Below are positions 44,950-52,267 of a stretch of DNA of 64,000 bases, piece by piece. The stretch comes from Aestuariivivens insulae. Its GTDB lineage: Bacteria; Bacteroidota; Bacteroidia; Flavobacteriales; Flavobacteriaceae. The stretch covers positions 48,339-112,338 of the forward strand of contig NZ_JAKMCS010000011.1 of assembly GCF_022662195.1 (NCBI RefSeq), in the 5' to 3' direction. Position numbers and translations under genes: made by a program. Positions within the stretch are counted from its first letter, which is position 1. Every line of letters starts with the position of its first letter. Under the pieces are notes generated by a model that saw nothing but the letters and a program-made list of their open reading frames with translations, did no database searches and was not told the DNA's origin.

Positions 44950-45327
44950 ATGAATTTAAAACATTTTATTTACGCCTTTTTATCCATTTCACTTTTGCTA
45001 AACTGTTCGAGTGGTGGAGATGACCCCTCTGAGCCCAATACCAACAATCCAGATCCAGACCCAGATACTTCTGGAAAAGTCACTTATGATGCCGATATAA
45101 AAAGCATCATGACTAGTAACTGTACCTCATGTCATGGCAGCCCAACCTCACAAGGTGCTCCAATGTCATTAACTACCTTTTCCCAGGTTAAGGCAAATGT
45201 AGACAAGATTATAACTCGGGTAAACAGTTCATCTAACCCAATGCCACCAGCTTCAAACGGTACTTTATCAAGCTCAGAAAAGAATTTAATCCAACAATGG
45301 AAAGATGATGGGCTCTTAGAAAAATAA
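44950..45327 (+). CDS. c-type cytochrome-like lipoprotein 2
   Basis: The 125-residue lipoprotein (SLLLNCSSGG) has an acidic/proline spacer (EPNTNNPDPDPDTSG), the haem motif SNCTSCHGSP and a methionine candidate in SNPMPPAS. It ends LIQQWKDDGLLEK, close to its neighbour. The two are tandem paralogues, 22 bases apart. Confidence 0.8.
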   Translation: MNLKHFIYAFLSISLLLNCSSGGDDPSEPNTNNPDPDPDTSGKVTYDADIKSIMTSNCTSCHGSPTSQGAPMSLTTFSQVKANVDKIITRVNSSSNPMPPASNGTLSSSEKNLIQQWKDDGLLEK

Positions 45328-45373
45328 ACTATTTGGTTCGATTTTTGAACAACACCAAACAAAATATATTAAA

Positions 45374-45919
45374 ATGAAAAAAATTGTATATTTCCTTTTT
45401 TTAGTAAGCACATCTCTATTAGCGCAAACCAAGTATATTACAAAAACCGGAACTGTTAACTTTGAAGCTTCAGTCCCTTCTTTTGAAGAGGTTAAAGCTA
45501 GCAATAATAGTGTCACCGCAATTATCAATACAGAAAACGGCGAGTTTGCAGCACTAGCTCTAATAAAAGGATTTCGTTTTAAAAATGCCTTGATGGAAGA
45601 GCATTTTAATGAAAATTATGCCGAGTCTGATACTTATCCAAAAGCAACGTTTAAAGGTAAAATTGCTGACTTTAACCTTTCAGAACTAAAACAGGAAGTT
45701 CTAAAAAAAACGATTAGCGGGGAACTATCATTTCATGGAAAGACTAAAAAATTAGAAAACTTAACCGTTCACATCTCTAAAGACGATGGTAGCATTAGCC
45801 TTTCTGGAAGCTTTAAAGCCCTTGCTTCAGATTTCGACATCAAGATCCCTAAAATTGTACGTAATAAAATAGCAGAAGATATAAAAGTTTCCTTTATTTT
45901 TGATTTACAAACCAAATAG
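45374..45919 (+). CDS. YceI-family protein
   Basis: The 181-residue protein has a signal peptide (about 1-17) and the YceI lipocalin-like fold: KYITKTGTVNFEASVPSFEEVKASNNSV, NGEFAALALIKGFRFKNALMEEHFNENYAESDTYPKATFKGKI and a C-terminal KASDFDIKIPKIVRNKIAEDIKVSFIF. YceI proteins bind isoprenoid-type lipids such as ubiquinone-like molecules. Its location after the cytochrome-like genes suggests a link to quinone or redox chemistry (inference). Confidence 0.85.
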   Translation: MKKIVYFLFLVSTSLLAQTKYITKTGTVNFEASVPSFEEVKASNNSVTAIINTENGEFAALALIKGFRFKNALMEEHFNENYAESDTYPKATFKGKIADFNLSELKQEVLKKTISGELSFHGKTKKLENLTVHISKDDGSISLSGSFKALASDFDIKIPKIVRNKIAEDIKVSFIFDLQTK

Positions 45920-45948
45920 TTCTTTACTGAAATAAACTTATAGGCTTT

Positions 45949-46305
45949 ATGAAGAGATTTTTTCTAAAGATTTTATTAGTTATAATTGCCATAGTCTCTG
46001 TCTATTTTCTATTCACGTACTTTGCTGTATATAGCGAAGGAGATAGATCTGGAGATTTAGTAAAGTTCAGTAAAAAAGGCGTTATTTTTAAAACTTGGGA
46101 GGGAAAGCTCAGTCAAGGTGTATCTGAAGAATTACAGTTTGAATTTTCGGTTGAAGATAAAGACAAAAAGGTTATTAATGATTTACAAGACCTTCAAGGC
46201 AAATATGTTAAACTACATTATATAGAACGCTACCGTACTTTTTTCTGGTTGGGCGAAACCAAATATTTTATAAAGAAAGTTGAGGAAACACAAAGGTCTA
46301 AGTAA
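45949..46305 (+). CDS. small single-helix membrane protein
   Basis: The 118-residue protein has one N-terminal helix (about 5-25, FLKILLVIIAIVSVYFLFTYF) and a compact outer domain: SEGDRSGDLVKFSKKGVIFKTWEGKLSQG, then GKYVKLHYIERYRTFFWLGETKYFIKKVE. Proteins of this type in flavobacteria are sometimes named after 6-phosphogluconate dehydrogenase, but nothing of that enzyme is seen here. It closes the row of plus-strand envelope genes before a terminator. Function unknown. Confidence 0.65.
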   Translation: MKRFFLKILLVIIAIVSVYFLFTYFAVYSEGDRSGDLVKFSKKGVIFKTWEGKLSQGVSEELQFEFSVEDKDKKVINDLQDLQGKYVKLHYIERYRTFFWLGETKYFIKKVEETQRSK

Positions 46306-46307
46306 AA

Positions 46308-46352
46308 AAGCCGCTGGTTACTGAGATTGCTCAAAGTACAGCGGCTTGTTTA
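46308..46352. terminator. terminator between the envelope gene row and carB
   Basis: AAGCCGCTG and CAGCGGCTT form a 9-bp stem with a 22-base loop, with T-rich sequence following on both strands (TTGTTTATT; minus strand TTTTTTAC). Confidence 0.7.
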
Positions 46353-46369
46353 TTAATTTCTATTTAGTA

Positions 46370-49222
46370 TTATTTACTCAAATACATTTTTCGTCTAGAA
46401 TACAAATCGTAAAACTGATCATCTTTTAAGCTATCTATAAACAAGATACTCTCTCCTGTACTCTTCATTTCCGGTCCTAACTTTTTATTTACGTTAGGAA
46501 ATTTATTAAACGAGAATACGGGTTGCTTAATAGCGTAACCATCAAGTTTTGGGTTAAAATTAAAATCCTTAATCTTCTTCTCTCCCAACATGATCTTAGT
46601 GGCATAATTTACATAAGGCTCGCCATAGGCCTTCGCAATAAAAGGTACTGTTCTTGATGCTCTTGGGTTTGCTTCAATAATAAAAACGGTATCGTCCTTT
46701 ATCGCAAACTGGATATTAATAAGCCCCACTGTATTTAATGCCAAAGCAATCTTTTTCGTATGGTCCTTAATTTGTTGCATTACAAACTCACCCAAGTTAA
46801 ATGGCGGTAATGTAGAATTACTATCACCAGAGTGGATACCACATGGCTCGATATGCTCCATAATACCAATAATATAGACCTCTTCTCCATCGCAAATCGC
46901 ATCGGCTTCTGCTTCTATAGCGCCATCTAAATAGTGGTCTAACAACAATTTATTGTTTGGTATCTTTCTTAATAAATCTACAACGTGCTCTTCTAACTCT
47001 TGCTTATTTATAACAATCTTCATACCCTGGCCACCAAGCACATAAGAAGGTCTAACCAAAATAGGGAAGTCTAATTTATCGGCTACCTGTAAGGCTTCCT
47101 CGGCAGTTTCTGCTGTATCAAATTCAGGATAAGGAATATTATTTTCCTTTAACAGCGTTGAAAAGCTTCCGCGGTCTTCAGCCAAATCAAGCGATTCAAA
47201 ACTTGTCCCTATTATCTTTATACCATACTTGGTTAGCTTTTCTGCAAGTTTTAATGCGGTTTGTCCGCCTAATTGCACAATAACCCCTTCTGGTTTTTCA
47301 TGCTTGATAATATCGTAAATATGCTCCCAGAATACAGGTTCGAAATACAGTTTATCTGCCGTATCAAAATCGGTTGAAACCGTTTCAGGGTTACAGTTAA
47401 TCATAATAGTTTCATAACCACATTCGGCAGATGCCAATACCCCATGTACACAACAGTAGTCAAACTCAATTCCTTGTCCTATCCTATTAGGTCCAGAACC
47501 TAAAACCACTATTTTTTTCTTCTCGGTAACCACACTTTCATTATCGGCATAACGTTTTCCATCTGCCGTTTCCATATCACTTTCAAAAGTAGAATAATAA
47601 TATGGTGTTTGTGCCTTAAACTCAGCCGCACAGGTATCTACCAATTTGTATACACGGTTAATACCCAATGCTTCCCTTTTATTATAAACCTGACTTTCCA
47701 AACAGCCCAACATGTGTGCAATCTGTCTATCACCATAGCCTTTTTGCTTGGCTTCCAACAAAAGGTCTTTCTCAATACTATCTATGGTATATGTTGAAAT
47801 TTCCTTTTCCAAGAAATATAGCTCTTCGTACTGTCTTAAGAACCACATGTCTATTTTGGTAATCTCATGGATTCTACTCAATGGAATACCCATTTTAATG
47901 GCATCGTAAATAATAAATACCCTATCCCATGATGCATAGGTCAGTTTTTCAATAATTTGATCGTATTTGGTATTTTCTTTCCCATCGGCCCCTAAACCAT
48001 TACGCTTAATTTCAAGCGATTGTGTAGCTTTATGTAAGGCCTCTTGGAACGAACGCCCAATTCCCATAACTTCACCTACCGATTTCATTTGAAGCCCTAA
48101 GGTTCTATCGCTACCTTCAAACTTATCAAAATTCCAACGTGGTATTTTTACAATCACATAATCTAGGGTAGGCTCAAATAATGCCGAAGTGGATTTTGTT
48201 ATTTGATTGCTCAATTCATCCAAAGTATAACCAATGGCCAACTTCGCTGCAATCTTAGCAATAGGATATCCTGTTGCTTTACTAGCCAAGGCAGAAGAAC
48301 GCGATACCCTTGGGTTAATTTCTATAGCAATAATCTCTTCTTTTTCATCTGGAGATACCGCAAACTGTACATTACATCCACCTGCAAAATCACCTATACT
48401 ACGCATCATATGAATGGCCATATCACGCATTCTTTGATACGTCCTATCACTTAAGGTCATCGCTGGAGCTACGGTAATGGAATCCCCTGTATGGATTCCC
48501 ATAGGATCCATATTTTCTATAGAACAGATAATAACCACATTATCGTTAGCATCCCTTAACAGCTCAAGCTCGTATTCTTTCCAACCTATTAAGGCTTTAT
48601 CTATCATAACCTCATGGATTGGCGAAATCTCTAACCCACGTGTTAGCAATTCATCAAATTCTTCCTCTTTATGCACAAAAGAAGCACCTGCCCCTCCCAA
48701 AGTATAAGAGGCTCTAATAACTAATGGGAATCCAAACTCCTGAGCTATCTCTTTCCCTTTTAAGTAAGATGTAGCCGTTGCTTGCGGTGCCATGGGAATG
48801 CCTATTTTAAGCATCAGTTCCCTAAACTGCTCCCTATCTTCGGTAATATTTATGGCATCTATATCCACACCTATAATTTCAACACCAAAATCTTCCCAGA
48901 TTCCTTTTTCATCGGCTTCTATACAAAGATTCAATGCTGTTTGACCTCCCATAGTTGGTAATACAGCATCTATTTGCGGGTGTTCCTTTAAAATCTGAAT
49001 TAACGATTTTGTATTAAGTGGCAACAAATAAACATGATCTGCCATAGATGGGTCTGTCATGATAGTTGCTGGATTGGAATTAATCAATATCGTTTCAATT
49101 CCATCTTCTCTTAACGATCTTAAGGCTTGGGATCCAGAATAATCGAATTCGCATGCTTGCCCAATAACAATAGGTCCTGAACCAATAATTAGTATCGATT
49201 TAAGTTTAGAATTTTTCGGCAT
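46370..49222 (-). CDS. carB: carbamoyl-phosphate synthase large subunit
   Basis: Makes carbamoyl phosphate from bicarbonate, ATP and ammonia supplied by CarA, for arginine and pyrimidines. Both synthetase halves are present: KILIIGSGPIVIGQACEFDYSG-type motif at the start, EINPRVSRSSALASKATGYPIA, and in the second half VLGSGPNRIGQGIEFDYCCVHG and EANPRASRTVPFIAKAYG. The protein has 950 residues, against about 1,070 in most bacteria, because it stops (LDSLKDDQFYDLYSRRKMYLSK region) before the MGS-like allosteric domain. It is transcribed alone with its own promoter. Confidence 0.96.
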   Translation of the reverse strand: MPKNSKLKSILIIGSGPIVIGQACEFDYSGSQALRSLREDGIETILINSNPATIMTDPSMADHVYLLPLNTKSLIQILKEHPQIDAVLPTMGGQTALNLCIEADEKGIWEDFGVEIIGVDIDAINITEDREQFRELMLKIGIPMAPQATATSYLKGKEIAQEFGFPLVIRASYTLGGAGASFVHKEEEFDELLTRGLEISPIHEVMIDKALIGWKEYELELLRDANDNVVIICSIENMDPMGIHTGDSITVAPAMTLSDRTYQRMRDMAIHMMRSIGDFAGGCNVQFAVSPDEKEEIIAIEINPRVSRSSALASKATGYPIAKIAAKLAIGYTLDELSNQITKSTSALFEPTLDYVIVKIPRWNFDKFEGSDRTLGLQMKSVGEVMGIGRSFQEALHKATQSLEIKRNGLGADGKENTKYDQIIEKLTYASWDRVFIIYDAIKMGIPLSRIHEITKIDMWFLRQYEELYFLEKEISTYTIDSIEKDLLLEAKQKGYGDRQIAHMLGCLESQVYNKREALGINRVYKLVDTCAAEFKAQTPYYYSTFESDMETADGKRYADNESVVTEKKKIVVLGSGPNRIGQGIEFDYCCVHGVLASAECGYETIMINCNPETVSTDFDTADKLYFEPVFWEHIYDIIKHEKPEGVIVQLGGQTALKLAEKLTKYGIKIIGTSFESLDLAEDRGSFSTLLKENNIPYPEFDTAETAEEALQVADKLDFPILVRPSYVLGGQGMKIVINKQELEEHVVDLLRKIPNNKLLLDHYLDGAIEAEADAICDGEEVYIIGIMEHIEPCGIHSGDSNSTLPPFNLGEFVMQQIKDHTKKIALALNTVGLINIQFAIKDDTVFIIEANPRASRTVPFIAKAYGEPYVNYATKIMLGEKKIKDFNFNPKLDGYAIKQPVFSFNKFPNVNKKLGPEMKSTGESILFIDSLKDDQFYDLYSRRKMYLSK

Positions 49223-49257
49223 TTTCTTGTGGTTATGTATTGTGTATTAATTCGTTA

Positions 49258-49265
49258 CAAAAATA
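49258..49265 (-). promoter_or_regulatory. -7 element of the carB promoter
   Basis: TATTTTTG on the minus strand, 35 bases before the carB ATG; fits TAnnTTTG. Confidence 0.5.
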
Positions 49266-49280
49266 GTAATCGGTAGATAT

Positions 49281-49315
49281 AAAAAAAGGCGTTACGCTTA
49301 AGTAACACCTTTTTA
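49281..49315 (-). terminator. terminator after rpmH
   Basis: On the minus strand AAAGGTGTTAC - loop - GTAACGCCTTT (one G-T pair) followed by a T-run. It lies between rpmH and the carB promoter. Confidence 0.85.
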
Positions 49316-49335
49316 TTATCAACAATTGTTAATCA

Positions 49336-49497
49336 TTATTTTTTATGTCTAGTTTCAGATGACACAGATAATTTTTTTCTTCCTTTAGCTCTTCTACGAG
49401 CCAATACCTTTCTACCATTAGCAGAAGCCATTCTTTCTCTAAAACCGTGTTTGTTTCTTCTCTTTCTTTTAGAAGGCTGAAATGTTCTTTTACTCAT
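49336..49497 (-). CDS. rpmH: 50S ribosomal protein L34
   Basis: A 53-residue protein, translated directly from the minus strand: it starts [20 protein letters not shown] and continues with [20 protein letters not shown] and a lysine-rich end. This is the L34 signature across its full length. It has a strong consensus promoter upstream and a terminator downstream. The usual neighbour rnpA is not present next to it. Confidence 0.97.
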   Translation of the reverse strand: MSKRTFQPSKRKRRNKHGFRERMASANGRKVLARRRAKGRKKLSVSSETRHKK

Positions 49498-49798
49498 TAT
49501 CTTGTATCTTTAAAGTCTAAAATTGTAATATTTCTGTCTGTTGTTTTGTGCTTTTCCAAAACTGAGGGCAAATATACGAAGCCTTTATAACTTTGCAAAT
49601 CATTTTTACAAAATATTTTGTAATTTTTTTTTCTTTAAGCAAAACCCGATAAACCCTTTATTTATTTGATTTCATCCCTTCTTTTGTTCATTAAAGATGC
49701 TTAATTTTTGATTTAATTTTAGTTTATTTGCAATCTAAACGAATCTTAAAGTTTCTTTTTTTCAAAAAACGTCGTGAAATAGTATTAAAAAACACACT
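49498..49798. other. divergent intergenic region rpmH / TPR gene
   Basis: About 300 AT-rich bases hold the rpmH promoter at 49569-49599. For the rightward TPR gene no consensus promoter was seen. No open frame or repeat was recognised. Confidence 0.4.
49569..49599 (-). promoter_or_regulatory. rpmH promoter
   Basis: On the minus strand TTTG (49599-49596) is followed after 19 bases by TATATTTG (49576-49569), the exact Bacteroidota consensus. The leader before the ATG at 49497 is about 65 bases. Confidence 0.75.
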
Positions 49799-50377
49799 AT
49801 GTACAATAAAATTATAAAACTCATCATAGCAATTGGAATCTTTGCTTACGCCGTTTATCAATTTTCTGAAGGCAATATAGGTAATGGTATCATGTATATT
49901 CTATTATCGTCCATCTTTGTTTTCCTATATTTTAAAAACGAATTTATCCTATTAGCTTTTTTACGTTTACGTAAGCAGGACTTTGATGGTGCAAAAAAAT
50001 GGTTAAACAAGATAAAGAATCCCGAAAGTGCTTTAGTAAAAAAGCAACAAGGGTACTATAATTACTTACATGGTATCATGGTTTCGCAAAGTAATATGAA
50101 CGAAGCCGAAAAATACTTTAAAAAAGCCATTTCATTAGGATTAAGTATGAGCCACGACTTAGCTATGGCCAAATTAAACCTTGCTGGTATTGCATTTTCA
50201 AAGCGCAGAAAACAAGAAGCACAAAAATTACTTAGCGAAGCTCAAAAGTTGGACAAACAGGGTATGCTTGCCGATCAAATTAAAATGATGAAGCAAAACA
50301 TGAAACGTGCTGTTGGTCCAAATCAACACTATGGTGCCGGTGCTTCCTTAAGAGCCCAAAAAAGAAGAGGCAAGTAA
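49799..50377 (+). CDS. membrane-anchored TPR protein
   Basis: The 192-residue protein has two N-terminal hydrophobic helices (about 4-21 and 30-50) and a helical TPR region (about 60-165): DFDGAKKWLNKIKNP, YNYLHGIMVSQSNMNEAEKYFKKAISLGLS and LAMAKLNLAGIAFSKRRKQEAQKLLSEAQKLD. The C-terminus is basic. It is probably a scaffold on the inner membrane. No partner gene is next to it. Confidence 0.7.
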   Translation: MYNKIIKLIIAIGIFAYAVYQFSEGNIGNGIMYILLSSIFVFLYFKNEFILLAFLRLRKQDFDGAKKWLNKIKNPESALVKKQQGYYNYLHGIMVSQSNMNEAEKYFKKAISLGLSMSHDLAMAKLNLAGIAFSKRRKQEAQKLLSEAQKLDKQGMLADQIKMMKQNMKRAVGPNQHYGAGASLRAQKRRGK

Positions 50378-50764
50378 AATAGCATCTTGATGTTATGCTT
50401 AAATAATGGATAAGGTATTTATCCGTTTGAGTGTGTCGAGGTTTACTGTAGGCATGTATCAAAAACCTGTCTGCCGATAAGCAACAAATAAACTTACCAT
50501 AAAAAGTACTTCTCGATACAATTTTACTCCACTGCGTTCCGTAAAACCACTCGAAGAGACATTAGACTCTTATACATTATCCACACTAAACAAATTAATT
50601 CAGCATAACACAATTGTTTTTCAGTATAACAATTAAATGATGAGTTCTGCAGAGTACGTGTTGTCTAACCATACTTGCATGAAAATACTATAAGGTATTA
50701 CCCTGGACTAGTTTCAAGGCCTAACTAATACTCTTGCCCATTTTAATTAGAAACCATTATCCTT
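50378..50764. repeat. gene-free stretch with hairpin repeat
   Basis: No gene was found in these 387 bases. TCTCGATACAATTTTAC (about 50510-50526) and GTAAAACCACTCGAAGAGA (50540-50558) are an imperfect inverted pair (TTTTAC with GTAAAA; TCTCGA with TCGAAGAGA) around CCACTGCGTTCC. The phrase is one I know as a common intergenic repeat in flavobacteria. A second shared phrase, GTGTGTCGAGGTTTACTG, lies at about 50430. Confidence 0.4.
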
Positions 50765-51688
50765 TTATTGATAATAGCCCTCTTTGGGTATTTCAATTTG
50801 GTATAATTTTCTGCTTTTGTTATTTAAATGTGGTTCCCGCAACCAGGGATTATGAAGTTTTAATATCTTATAATTTATTCCAAACCGCTCTGCAAATTTG
50901 GTGAAATCTGTAACAGCTGTATCCACTTCTACTTTATAAGTAGGCACATCACTATATAAATCTTTTTCCCTAAAGTTGAATCCGTATTTGTTAGGGTGGG
51001 ATAAAATTTCCTTTAAAGCTACTATCCTAAAAACATAACGTCCAGTTTCCTCACCCAATAGTAAATCGTAATAATCTGTTACGCCCTGTTCTTCCAAGCG
51101 TCTTGAAATCCCTGTATTTCCAGCATTATATGCAGCAGCAGCTAAAGTCCAAGACCCAAGTTCTTCTTTAGACTTCAACAGATATTTACAGGCCACTTCA
51201 GTAGCTTTTTCTAAATGGTAACGTTCATCTACATTAGTATTTACTTCTAAGCCATTTTCCTTTCCTGTAGATTTCATGATTTGCCAGACGCCTCTTGCTC
51301 CTGCTGGCGATACAGCATTGGTTAACCCACTCTCTATAACCGCAAGATATTTAAAATCGTCCGGCACACCGTACTTTGCCAAAATAGGTTCAATAGTAGG
51401 AAAGTATTTTTTGGCGCGCTTAAACATAAGCAGCCCATTAGATTGCCAATAGGTATTAACCAACAATTCCCTATCCATTCGCTCGTGAATATCTGGATTT
51501 TTTAAGGGCATAGGCTCTCCTGAAAAATCCAAATATTGTGGCACTTGTAATGCATAAACATTATAATCGTTTATCAATTTCTTTTCGAAATTTTCGTCGG
51601 TTGGAGCGTCTTGAAGGGCATAAATAAATAGGAGACATAAACTTAATAATCCCACAAACGCTAGTGCTTTTTGTACTATCTTCATCAT
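50765..51688 (-). CDS. lytic transglycosylase, MltD-like
   Basis: The 307-residue protein has an N-terminal membrane/signal helix (about 7-25), a lysozyme-fold SLT domain (about 105-230) with catalytic Glu119 in YLAVIESGLTN, then GARGVWQIMKSTGKENGL and AAAAYNAGNTGISRRLEEQG, and a C-terminal region (YKVEVDTAVTDFTKFAERFGINYKILKLHNPWL) like a LysM motif. Length is shorter than E. coli MltD. It is transcribed alone. It cleaves peptidoglycan glycan strands during turnover. Confidence 0.88.
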   Translation of the reverse strand: MMKIVQKALAFVGLLSLCLLFIYALQDAPTDENFEKKLINDYNVYALQVPQYLDFSGEPMPLKNPDIHERMDRELLVNTYWQSNGLLMFKRAKKYFPTIEPILAKYGVPDDFKYLAVIESGLTNAVSPAGARGVWQIMKSTGKENGLEVNTNVDERYHLEKATEVACKYLLKSKEELGSWTLAAAAYNAGNTGISRRLEEQGVTDYYDLLLGEETGRYVFRIVALKEILSHPNKYGFNFREKDLYSDVPTYKVEVDTAVTDFTKFAERFGINYKILKLHNPWLREPHLNNKSRKLYQIEIPKEGYYQ

Positions 51689-52267
51689 TTATAAGTTTTG
51701 CCTAAAATTATAAAAAATAATCCAATCGGTATAGGCTAATCCTATAAAACACATACAGTAATTATAACTATTGAAATGGTTTTTAGGGCAAATGGCAAGC
51801 CACCGCACTATCCGTTTTAGTTTTTTAAAATTTTTGGATTTTAAAAAAGCTGCCACTCCTATTGCTTTTGCAAGGCTTTAATTGTTAGTTCAGTACATAA
51901 GAAAAACCTTTGTGCTTTTTTAATACCCTTCCGACTTTAAACTCTTAAACGAGTTTAAAGCCACCTCCCCTTCTAAAGGGAAGGAGTTGTGTTTATTAAT
52001 TTATTTTAACTCTTCTCCTTTCCAAGGTGGAATGGATTCGTTCCAAATGAACAGAATGAAGACAAGGTGGTTAAAACTTTACCCAATAGTTTTTCATTTT
52101 TAACAATCAACCATTATCAGGGATGTGCACTTCTAACCTCTAACCTCTAACCTCTAACCTCTAACCTCTACCCTCTAGCTCACCTTATCAATTCCTTTAA
52201 CTATAAAAATGAAATTTGTTGTTCACCCAAAATATTAACTCCAATAATTTCATATATTTATGTAAAC
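51689..52267. repeat. dispersed repeat copy B and gene-free stretch
   Basis: From 51785 to about 51880 the sequence matches the repeat at 24645-24815: GGGCAAATGGCAAGCCACCG, CTAT-CG-TTTAG, then TTTTAAAAAAGCTGCC and CTCCTATTGCTTTTGC. Its centre is a perfect hairpin, TTTTTTAAAAT and ATTTTAAAAAA (51821-51831, 51838-51848). Further on lie CCCTTCTAAAGGGAAGG and a heptamer array (52132-52177, separate entry). No gene was found. Confidence 0.5.
52132..52177. repeat. heptamer tandem repeat TCTAACC
   Basis: Five exact copies of TCTAACC (52132-52166), then one with a change (TCTACCC) and a partial copy. It is a simple microsatellite in noncoding DNA, about 90 bases before the reading frame of the hybrid sensor begins to look coding. 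Confidence 0.9.

Noticed and set aside
48203..48707. Plus-strand frames inside carB
   Set aside because: No recognisable protein; carB motifs cover the same bases on the minus strand.
52132..52177. CRISPR array
   Set aside because: The unit is seven bases long without spacers, so it is a simple tandem repeat.
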